DNA of 5,023 nucleotides, from assembly GCA_027014185.1 (NCBI GenBank), contig JALWEK010000019.1, positions 11,842 through 16,864 on the forward strand. Reading direction: 5' to 3'. The notes below the pieces were generated by a model. The model did not search any database, was not told where the DNA came from, and was given only the letters and a program-made list of their open reading frames with translations. The DNA comes from Aquificaceae bacterium. Its GTDB lineage: Bacteria > Aquificota > Aquificia > Aquificales > Aquificaceae. A program made the position numbers and the translations under genes. How positions within the stretch are numbered: the stretch's first letter is position 1; every line of letters begins with the position of its first letter. Of this stretch, positions 1-5,023 are shown in pieces.

Positions 1-589
1 CCCTTCCTCCTCCAAAACAGGTAGGGCAGGGGTTCTTAACGATAAATCCCTTTCCCCTGCAAACCGAGCAGGGCCTAGGGAAGCTGAAGATACCGCTTAC
101 CCTTCTACCTTTCCCCTCACAGGCGTGGCACACTACGGTCTCCGCCTTCCCTTTAACCCCTTTACCTTCGCAGTCTGGGCAGTCTATCCACCTCTCGTAC
201 TCAACCTCCTTCTGGCCCCCGAAGGCCGCCTCCTCGAGGCTCAGGTAGAGCTTCAATCTTATGTCCTGTCCCTTCCTCGGCCTCCTGGCTTTTTCCCTCT
301 CGCCCTTTATTATGCTCTCTATGAACTCCTGGATGTACTCCATAAAGTCTCTGAACTTGTTCTCGTCCCCGCTGCGGAGAATCCTGTCGTACTCCTCCCT
401 CTTCTCGTCGTCCGAAAGGACGTGGTAGGCCTCGTTTATCTCCTTGAACTTCTCCTCGGCCTCGGGATCAGGGTTTCTGTCCGGGTGGTAGAGCCTGGCC
501 AGCTTTCTGTAAGCCTTCTTTATCTCCTCCTTGGTAGCGTTCTTCTCAACACCGAGTATCTTGTAGTAGTCCTTAATTGCAGACCTCAT
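1..589 (-). CDS. dnaJ: DnaJ (Hsp40) co-chaperone, C-terminus cut off by the window edge
   Basis: Cytoplasmic co-chaperone expected to deliver unfolded clients to DnaK and stimulate its ATPase. Only the first 196 residues are present; the frame runs open off the left edge. A J domain spans about residues 6-70 with the diagnostic HPD at 35-37, followed by the helix IV region ending EEYD. From about 107 the class I substrate-binding domain begins, including SLEEAAFGG. All four zinc-finger repeats are visible: CPDCEGKG (137-144), CHACEGKG (154-161), CSVCRGKG (174-181) and CPTCFGGG (188-195), so it is a type I DnaJ. The usual Gly/Phe-rich linker is absent; residues 72-106 are charged and look helical. 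The start ATG (587-589) overlaps the coaX stop as ATGA and has no Shine-Dalgarno sequence, which suggests coupling to coaX translation. Family assignment is certain; whether it is the main DnaJ or a second paralogue cannot be told here. Confidence 0.95.
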   Translation of the reverse strand, partial: MRSAIKDYYKILGVEKNATKEEIKKAYRKLARLYHPDRNPDPEAEEKFKEINEAYHVLSDDEKREEYDRILRSGDENKFRDFMEYIQEFIESIIKGEREKARRPRKGQDIRLKLYLSLEEAAFGGQKEVEYERWIDCPDCEGKGVKGKAETVVCHACEGKGRRVSGIFSFPRPCSVCRGKGFIVKNPCPTCFGGGR

Positions 590-1269
590 TCGTTAATTAT
601 AATTCTGTGCATAGCATTGTGGAGAAGGAGGGGATCATAAACCCCCAGGTCCTCGAAGAACTTACCCTCACCACCGGTTATAAATACCGGTAGATCCCTA
701 CCCACCTCTTCCCTCCATCTTCTGACCGTTTCAGTAATAAAGCTCAAGCTCTCCAGGTAGGTTCCTGCCAGGAGACACTCCCGCGTGCTCTTTCCCACCA
801 GAGTTTCCAAGCCCAAAGGCTCAAGGCTTGGGATCCCCTCCGCTCTTTCCGATAGAGCCCTGAGCTTCAGTCCGAGCCCGGCAGTTATGAAACCTCCTCT
901 GAAGACACCATCGAGCAAGAGATCAACAACCAGAGCCGTTCCGGCACTCACGAGAACCGCGCTGGGAGAGTAGAGCTCCTTAACCCCGTAAGCGAGAAGC
1001 ACCCTATCTATTCCGAGCGTCTCAGGAGTTCTGTAGTCTATGTCTATTGGAATATACTCGAGCTTCAGGATCCTTAGCCTATCACCGAACAGAGCCCTCA
1101 GCTCCTCGTTTAGGGAGCTCCTCACAGAGGATACGACCACGAGGTCGTAGTCTCCGGCAAGCCTGGAGATCTCCGTATGCGGAAATCTACCCAGATGCTT
1201 TATCTTTTCCCCTTCAAACACGCATGCATCTACCGTTGTGTTACCCACATCCAAGGTCAGGAGCTTCAT
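586..1269 (-). CDS. coaX: Type III pantothenate kinase (CoaX)
   Basis: Predicted cytoplasmic kinase for the first committed step of coenzyme A synthesis, pantothenate plus ATP to 4'-phosphopantothenate. The 227-residue protein belongs to the ASKHA fold. It shows the N-terminal phosphate loop DVGNT (7-11), the substrate-side motif TPETLGIDR (81-89), the second ATP-site motif around AGTALVVD (109-116), GGFITAG (125-131), and TGGEG (198-202) near the C-terminus. It is slightly short for the family (about 250-260), with a compact C-terminus. One oddity: the residue before AGTA, normally an Asp proposed as catalytic base (Asp105 in the Thermotoga maritima enzyme), is Ser108. The Pro usually found in GGxIxPG is Ala130. 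It could therefore be a lineage variant or a kinase-weak homologue. The ATG overlaps the thrB stop by four bases (ATGA); GAGGGG lies 10 bases upstream, rather far for a Shine-Dalgarno sequence. Confidence 0.9.
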   Translation of the reverse strand: MKLLTLDVGNTTVDACVFEGEKIKHLGRFPHTEISRLAGDYDLVVVSSVRSSLNEELRALFGDRLRILKLEYIPIDIDYRTPETLGIDRVLLAYGVKELYSPSAVLVSAGTALVVDLLLDGVFRGGFITAGLGLKLRALSERAEGIPSLEPLGLETLVGKSTRECLLAGTYLESLSFITETVRRWREEVGRDLPVFITGGEGKFFEDLGVYDPLLLHNAMHRIIINE

Positions 1270-2150
1270 TCCCAGAAGGCCCCTCTGCTCTCTGCCTTCA
1301 GATAGAGAGTTCTTGCAGGGACCCCCTCAAGTTCAAAGGCCTCCCTCATAGCGCTTCCCACGCTGCCGCTCGTCTCGTCCGAGGTTATCGCACATACTGC
1401 GGGCCCTGCGCCGCTGAGGAATACAGCGTACGCTCCCACCGAGTAGCCCGCCTCGAGGACCCTGTCGAAACCTTTTACGAGCTTCGACCTGTAAGGTTGA
1501 TGGAGCCTGTCCCTCACAGCCTCTTTCAGGAGTTCGTACCTTCCCGTTAGCAGTGCGGAGACGAAGAGGCTCGCCCTCTGGACGTTGAAGATAGCATCCC
1601 GAAGGGATACCTCGCTCCTCAACACACTTCTCGCCTCCTCGGTAGATAGTTCAAAGTCCGGAACGGCGAATACTAGGGAGAGCTCAGCGGGAAAGCTCAT
1701 CCTGTTGAAGGTAAGTTTTCCATCTTGAGCGCAGATCACAAAACCTCCCACGAAGGCCGGGAGCAGGTTGTCAGGATGAGGTTCGAACTCAAAGGCTACC
1801 TTCAACCTGTCCTCCAGACCGACCTCGAGGGAGTGGAGCCCAACACACGCCTCTATCCCCCCCACTATGGCGGTTGCCGAAGAGCCGAGCCCCCTTGCGG
1901 TGGGTACTCTGTTGGTCTGTTTCAGCTTGAAAGGTCTAGGTCTGACTCCAAAGACCTCACAGGCCCTCTTATAGACCTTTATAACCAGGTTGTTCTCGTC
2001 CCTGGGAAGGTCCTTTCCCTCCCCCTCTATCTCCACGCCGAAGGCATCGCTCTCCTCGAACTCAAAGATGTTGTATAGATTGAGGGCGAGGCCGAAGGTA
2101 TCAAAGCCTGCCCCGAAGTTGGTTGTCGTCGCCGGGACGAGGAGCTTCAT
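1266..2150 (-). CDS. thrB: Homoserine kinase (GHMP kinase family)
   Basis: Predicted to phosphorylate L-homoserine with ATP to O-phospho-L-homoserine, the substrate of threonine synthase. The 294-residue protein carries the three GHMP signatures: an N-terminal substrate motif PATTTNFGAGFD (6-17), the ATP-binding loop PTARGLGSSA (83-92), and the C-terminal LSGAGPAV (245-252). HPDN (125-128) follows the ATP loop, as in other ThrB proteins, although the residue before it is Pro where Gly is usual. Length fits the family (about 290-310). I chose ATG 2148-2150 because the conserved domain begins a few residues after it; an in-frame ATG at 2172-2174 would add MYVAYHIP. Neither start has a Shine-Dalgarno sequence. 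It is the first gene of the thrB-coaX-dnaJ unit and its TGA stop overlaps the coaX ATG. Other GHMP members (mevalonate or shikimate kinases) are less likely given the motif set. Confidence 0.93.
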   Translation of the reverse strand: MKLLVPATTTNFGAGFDTFGLALNLYNIFEFEESDAFGVEIEGEGKDLPRDENNLVIKVYKRACEVFGVRPRPFKLKQTNRVPTARGLGSSATAIVGGIEACVGLHSLEVGLEDRLKVAFEFEPHPDNLLPAFVGGFVICAQDGKLTFNRMSFPAELSLVFAVPDFELSTEEARSVLRSEVSLRDAIFNVQRASLFVSALLTGRYELLKEAVRDRLHQPYRSKLVKGFDRVLEAGYSVGAYAVFLSGAGPAVCAITSDETSGSVGSAMREAFELEGVPARTLYLKAESRGAFWE

Positions 2151-2225
2151 GGGAATATGATAAGCTACATACACACGTTGCAGAGCAGGATATAAACTCT
2201 AAATTCAAAAGAGGAGGTAAGACGA
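2151..2225. promoter_or_regulatory. Divergent intergenic region between thrB and the NifU-like gene
   Basis: This 75-base, locally AT-rich gap is the only space for promoters of both flanking genes. On the plus strand TATAAA (2191-2196) matches five of six -10 consensus bases and lies 29 bases before the NifU-like ATG, but no good -35 hexamer stands at 16-18 bases. On the minus strand TATCAT (2162-2157) lies six bases before the chosen thrB ATG, which would suit a leaderless transcript; its -35 region is also poor. That the region must hold promoters is a fair inference; the exact elements are weak guesses. No strong inverted repeat was seen. Confidence 0.4.
2211..2218 (+). promoter_or_regulatory. 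Strong ribosome binding site of the NifU-like gene
   Basis: GAGGAGGT is an almost full anti-Shine-Dalgarno complement, seven bases before ATG 2226. This spacing decides for Met1 over the second in-frame ATG at 2232. It contrasts with the poor or absent sites of thrB and dnaJ and suggests efficient translation of the small protein. Confidence 0.85.
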
Positions 2226-2489
2226 ATGGGAATGCCCACAAGGGAAGAGATTGAAAAGGTCCTTGACGAGATAAGGCCTGCTCTCAGGTTCGACGGAGGA
2301 GACGTTGAGCTCGTGGACGTTCAGGAGGATGGTACCGTTCTGGTCAGATTGGTAGGAGCCTGCTCCGGGTGCGGTATGTCTGTTCTGACGCTGAAGGCCG
2401 GGATCGAGAGAGCTCTCAAGCAGAAGTTCCCGGAGATAAAGGAAGTCAAGGACGTGAATATGGACGTCCCGATGTCCTTCGGGATGTGA
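2226..2489 (+). CDS. NifU C-terminal-domain iron-sulfur cluster carrier
   Basis: Small 87-residue protein made only of the Nfu domain, a cytoplasmic scaffold or carrier that holds a 4Fe-4S cluster, usually bridged between two monomers, and hands it to apo-proteins. Visible family marks are an N-terminal helix REEIEKVLDEIRPAL, the signature LRFDGGDVELV (20-30), and the cluster-binding CSGC (46-49) within GACSGCGMSVLTLKAGIER. It lacks the A-type N-terminal domain of Escherichia coli NfuA and the IscU-like part of full NifU, so it is a minimal stand-alone Nfu. It appears to be monocistronic, with its own strong ribosome binding site. Its last 44 bases are antisense to the end of the helicase gene, and no terminator hairpin follows the stop. 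The helicase itself is predicted to bind an iron-sulfur cluster, but a carrier-client link is only a guess. Confidence 0.95.
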   Translation: MGMPTREEIEKVLDEIRPALRFDGGDVELVDVQEDGTVLVRLVGACSGCGMSVLTLKAGIERALKQKFPEIKEVKDVNMDVPMSFGM

Positions 2490-4389
2490 GGTTCTTCTCG
2501 TAAAGGATATTCACGCCCAGTTCCCGCAGGAAGCTTATAAACTCCCTGTAACGCCATACCCTGTTGTCGCAGAGTATTATGGTGCCAGAGTCCGTCTTCT
2601 GACGCATCAGCCTCCCCACGCCCTGCCTGAACTTTATGAAGGCCTTTCTGCGTTGATACTCAAAGGGGTCTTCCCCCACACTCTTTAAATACCTTATCCT
2701 GTGGTACGTTACCGGGTCTTCCGGGCTCTCAAAGGGCAGTTTGGACATCAGTATCCCCTTCTCACCCCTCACATCCACGCCCGTCCATAGGCTGTCGAGA
2801 CCTATGAGGACCTTTATCTTTCCCTCTCTCAGCTTCTCTATTAGAGTGCTGAGGCTACCGTCCCCCTGCTTAGCCACCTCCCTGTTGTTTTCAAAGAGCT
2901 TCAGGTGCTTCCTATTCGTCAGGAGAACGAGGACTCTGTCGTGGACGCTCCTTATATCCTCGTAGGACTCCTTGAGCTTCTCCTCCCAGCCCTCTCTCTT
3001 CGGGTTCGCGTCGGTTATTATGAAGGTAACCCTCGAGTAATCGAAGTTGTGTCCGAGCCTGTAAAAGTCACCCTCTATCCCCGTGGTAAATCTTATATCC
3101 TCAGGATCTACCGTGGCGGAGGTGAGGAGCACACCCCCGTACAGTTCCGGCTCAACAACCCCCCTGGGAAATACCGGAAATATCTCCAGCCTGTAGTTGT
3201 ATGTTTGGAGCTTCCTGCTCCAGTTCCTCGAAACCTTGTAACCGAACTCCTCCCTGTCCTCTTCACACAGCCTTAAGAACTGTGAGAGCTTGTGGATCTT
3301 CTTCTCGAGGTAATCCAGCTTCTTGACCCTGTCTATCAGCTTCTGTTCGTTCTCATCAACTTCCTCGTAACCGGCCTTGAAACGCTCGAGGAACTCTGGA
3401 GGGAAGAGCATCGTTCCTTCCAGGAAGCTCTTAAGTCTAAAGCTGATCATCAACCTGCTTTCCAAGAATTCCTCAACCTCAGAAAGCAGCTTCTCTTTGA
3501 ATTCCTGGACCAGTCTCCTTATGGGATCTGCGAGCTCCTTTCGGAGCCAAGGCACATAACCGGACAGGCTCTCCAGTGAGACCTCGCTGGTATCCTCTCT
3601 GAATAGCCCTTCGAAGTTTTCCCTGAAGAAGTCCTCGGGGCTGAGCTTGATCTCCTTCTCCAAGAGCTTCTCCAGGCTCCCTATGAGCTCCCTGAACCAG
3701 TAAAGGGATAGGGAGGATGTGCTCGCTAGGGTGAGGTACCTGTCGAGCTCGTGGGCCTCGTCTATCACGAGAACCCTGTCTTCTGTGCTCTCAAAGTCCC
3801 TGAGGGCCAGGAGGGCATGGTTTATCACCAGTATCTGGGCTCTCCGCTCCCTCGACTTGACCTTCTCCCAGTAGTAACACTCCCCTCTGTAAGGACAGAC
3901 GTTCCTGTAGTGAGCTGTGCAGTAGTCATCGTCCACGTTCAGCTTGGGCACAGCCTCGGTGGAGCAGGAGCTCAGGGTCAGATCTCCCTCCCACTGAGTT
4001 TCCATAAGCTCTGGTATGTCGCCGAGCTCTTCAGGGGAGAGCTTTTCCTTGTGGTATCTGTCGAGGCAGAGGTAGTTCCCCTTCCCCTTGAGCACGGCGT
4101 AGCTGACCTCTTCCCCGGTCAGTAGCCTGTAGTGGCCTGTGAGGAACTCTATATCTCTCCTCAGCTGATCCTGGAGTATTTTGGTTCCCGTAGAGATTAT
4201 CGCCCTCTGTCCGGATGTTATCAGAGGTATCAGGTAGGCGAAGGTCTTCCCTGTTCCCGTAGGGGCCTCTACGAGCTTCACCCCTCCTCTCTCTATAAGA
4301 TCCTGTACTATCCCTATGAACTCCTCCTGGGACCTCCTCCTCTCGTACCCTTTCGTGAGCAAGTACTCGTAAAAAGCGTGGGCGTCCAT
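2446..4389 (-). CDS. DinG/XPD-family superfamily 2 DNA helicase with predicted Fe-S cluster
   Basis: Predicted ATP-dependent 5'-3' DNA helicase of the DinG/YoaA/XPD group, acting in repair or in resolving replication-transcription conflicts, R-loops or G-quadruplexes. In the 647 residues I see Walker A APTGTGKT (42-49), motif Ia STGTKILQDQL (66-76), four cysteines placed as in Fe-S helicases (108, 157, 165, 171) with CP at 165-166, the DEAH box (210-213), a helical arch-like insert (about 230-400), motif III LTSATV (422-427), motif V around LWTGVDVRG (534-542) with KLPFESPEDP (550-559), and motif VI RQGVGRLMRQ (588-597). Length fits DinG (about 700) and no exonuclease domain is attached. The start shares a base with the upstream stop (TGATG) and has AAAGGT six bases before it. 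The final 14 codons are basic and run antisense into the NifU-like gene. Which DinG subgroup it belongs to cannot be decided by eye. Confidence 0.93.
   Translation of the reverse strand: MDAHAFYEYLLTKGYERRRSQEEFIGIVQDLIERGGVKLVEAPTGTGKTFAYLIPLITSGQRAIISTGTKILQDQLRRDIEFLTGHYRLLTGEEVSYAVLKGKGNYLCLDRYHKEKLSPEELGDIPELMETQWEGDLTLSSCSTEAVPKLNVDDDYCTAHYRNVCPYRGECYYWEKVKSRERRAQILVINHALLALRDFESTEDRVLVIDEAHELDRYLTLASTSSLSLYWFRELIGSLEKLLEKEIKLSPEDFFRENFEGLFREDTSEVSLESLSGYVPWLRKELADPIRRLVQEFKEKLLSEVEEFLESRLMISFRLKSFLEGTMLFPPEFLERFKAGYEEVDENEQKLIDRVKKLDYLEKKIHKLSQFLRLCEEDREEFGYKVSRNWSRKLQTYNYRLEIFPVFPRGVVEPELYGGVLLTSATVDPEDIRFTTGIEGDFYRLGHNFDYSRVTFIITDANPKREGWEEKLKESYEDIRSVHDRVLVLLTNRKHLKLFENNREVAKQGDGSLSTLIEKLREGKIKVLIGLDSLWTGVDVRGEKGILMSKLPFESPEDPVTYHRIRYLKSVGEDPFEYQRRKAFIKFRQGVGRLMRQKTDSGTIILCDNRVWRYREFISFLRELGVNILYEKNLTSRRTSGRPYSRP
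3877..4068 (-). other. Predicted 4Fe-4S binding segment of the helicase
   Basis: Residues 108-171 lie between Walker A and the DEAH box and contain Cys108 (in NYLCLDRY), Cys157, Cys165 and Cys171, spaced 49, 8 and 6 apart. In E. coli DinG and in XPD four cysteines at this place hold a 4Fe-4S cluster needed for unwinding. A fifth cysteine, Cys142, is probably not a ligand. All four expected ligands are kept, which supports an active helicase. Confidence 0.8.
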
Positions 4390-4913
4390 CAGAGGACCTT
4401 TATGTATCCAAAGCCGTTGGTCTGTAATCTTCCCACGCTTCCAACCCCAGAGGGAACGATCTTAACGAAGTCAAAGAAGTTCTCGTATTTGAGCTTCAGA
4501 CTCCTTATCGTTATATCGCAGATGTAGAACTCAACCTCGAACTGGGACAGGTAAGAGAGCCGCTCCTCGGCACGCTTGAGGTCTATTTTCTCCTTTTCCC
4601 ACCTGGTACCTTTGTGCGTCCTCATGAAAAACTTTACCCCGGCGCCGTTCGCCACAAGGATGAGCTTGATCCTGAAGGGATCGAAGTCGTAAGCCGAAAG
4701 ATGGTTCCTCATGTTGGTCAGCATGGCGTGAAATCTGCTTTCCTGCGGGAAATCACAGTGGTAAACCACGGCGTCTTCGGTCTCCTTCTGAGGCAGATCC
4801 TCCAAGTTCAGCCTCGGTAGCTGTTCCTTCTTCTCCTGGGCAAAGGCTCCCCTGATCAGGAAGGGCATGGATAGGGTAAGAGATCCCATCTTAAAAAAGT
4901 CCCTTCTGTCCAT
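4389..4913 (-). CDS. DsrE-like protein with a twin-arginine signal peptide
   Basis: Predicted exported protein with a DsrE/DsrF-like fold, related to sulfur-relay proteins; its true reaction is unknown. The N-terminus MDRRDFFKMGSL carries the twin arginines (3-4) in an RRxFF-K context, then a weakly hydrophobic stretch (9-20) and a likely signal peptidase site AFA|Q after residue 25. A folded export by Tat is expected, leaving about 149 residues. The mature part matches the DsrE pattern: ILVANGAGVKFF (85-96), a central strand with Cys132 in FYICDIT, and the C-terminal VPSGVGSVGRLQTNGFGYIKV (153-173). Cys132 sits where DsrE proteins have their persulfide-carrying cysteine; Cys53 is a second one in the mature chain. 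GGGGG (4920-4924), inside an AAAGGGGGTG stretch six bases upstream, serves as Shine-Dalgarno sequence and fixes the start. It is first in a two-gene unit with the helicase. Confidence 0.8.
   Translation of the reverse strand: MDRRDFFKMGSLTLSMPFLIRGAFAQEKKEQLPRLNLEDLPQKETEDAVVYHCDFPQESRFHAMLTNMRNHLSAYDFDPFRIKLILVANGAGVKFFMRTHKGTRWEKEKIDLKRAEERLSYLSQFEVEFYICDITIRSLKLKYENFFDFVKIVPSGVGSVGRLQTNGFGYIKVL
4396..4401 (-). promoter_or_regulatory. Ribosome binding site of the helicase gene
   Basis: AAAGGT on the minus strand, inside the last codons of the DsrE-like gene and six bases before the helicase ATG. With the TGATG stop-start overlap it supports this start codon and coupled translation of the two genes. 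Confidence 0.6.
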
Positions 4914-5023
4914 GACACACCCCCTTTCCTGTTTTTCAATTTAATCTCTGACGCTATTTAAGATAACACTCCTGTCATAGTTGGACTTGAACAAGTTAAA
5001 AGGAGGGAGGGGGAGGGGAGGGG
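4914..5023. promoter_or_regulatory. Non-coding upstream region of the DsrE-like/helicase unit
   Basis: These 110 bases hold no convincing gene. Reading towards the DsrE-like gene there is the Shine-Dalgarno stretch (4918-4927), then AT-rich sequence with possible -10 hexamers such as TATCTT preceded by TG (near 4960-4970), none with a good -35 partner. A perfect inverted repeat ACTTG-AA-CAAGT lies at 4985-4996 and could be an operator. From 5002 to the edge is a G-run tract. The promoter of the minus-strand unit is expected here, and a plus-strand gene may begin just past the edge. Confidence 0.45.
5002..5023 (+). repeat. G-run tract, potential G-quadruplex
   Basis: On the plus strand runs of 2, 3, 5, 4 and 4 guanines are separated by single adenines (5002-5003, 5005-5007, 5009-5013, 5015-5018, 5020-5023). 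Four runs of three or more with one-base loops satisfy the usual G-quadruplex rule, in its most stable loop class. It may continue beyond the window. Its first part (AGGAGGG) could instead act as a ribosome binding site for a gene to the right. Confidence 0.6.

Noticed and set aside
125..640. 171-codon plus-strand open frame opposite dnaJ
   Set aside because: It is the antisense shadow of the DnaJ J-domain and zinc-finger coding sequence; the Leu/Val-rich product comes from reverse-reading Lys/Glu/Arg codons.
1047..1550. 167-codon plus-strand open frame across the thrB-coaX junction
   Set aside because: It is antisense to two recognised enzymes, has low-complexity composition and no ribosome binding site or family resemblance.
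2321..2557. 78-codon minus-strand frame opposite the NifU-like gene
   Set aside because: It competes with both the NifU-like gene and the helicase end, which have clear family motifs.
2490..2560. Possible terminator after the NifU-like gene
   Set aside because: No GC-rich stem followed by a T-run was found; the sequence is helicase coding region.
2905..3579. Plus-strand open frames opposite the helicase
   Set aside because: They are shadows. The AGG/GAG/CTC-rich codon use of the helicase leaves few stops on the other strand.
3751..4527. Two long plus-strand open frames (124 and 131 codons) opposite the helicase N-terminus and the DsrE-like gene
   Set aside because: They run antisense to Walker A, the Fe-S cysteines and the DEAH box, with no motifs of their own.

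Overview
The window looks like a thermophilic bacterium, most plausibly a member of the Aquificota or a similar deep-branching thermophile. The clues are compact packing with gene overlaps of 1 to 44 bases, heavy use of AGG/AGA (Arg), ATA (Ile) and CTC/GAG codons, charged Lys/Glu/Arg-rich proteins, roughly balanced G+C, and the gene types present. The taxonomic call is an inference from style and not from a marker gene. Nearly all of the sequence is coding. No tRNA, rRNA, CRISPR array, insertion sequence or clear intrinsic terminator was seen.

Left block (1-2150, minus strand): three genes read right to left, thrB (homoserine kinase), coaX (type III pantothenate kinase) and dnaJ (Hsp40 co-chaperone, cut by the left edge). 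Each junction is a 4-base ATGA overlap, so this is almost certainly one operon with translational coupling. It joins threonine synthesis, coenzyme A synthesis and protein folding; no shared pathway is obvious.

Middle: a 75-base divergent intergenic region (2151-2225) separates thrB from a small plus-strand gene (2226-2489). That gene encodes a stand-alone NifU C-terminal-domain iron-sulfur carrier with a very strong Shine-Dalgarno sequence. Its last 44 bases overlap, tail to tail, the end of a large minus-strand gene.

Right block (2446-4913, minus strand): a Tat-exported DsrE-like protein is followed, with a 1-base TGATG overlap, by a DinG/XPD-family helicase carrying four cysteines that fit a 4Fe-4S cluster. 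The last 110 bases are non-coding and end in a G-rich tract able to form a G-quadruplex.

I see no wholly new system. The points most worth a second look are a Ser in place of the expected catalytic Asp in CoaX, the missing Gly/Phe linker in DnaJ, the coupling of an exported sulfur-relay-type protein to a DNA helicase, and a -10-like hexamer six bases before two ATG codons that lack Shine-Dalgarno sequences.
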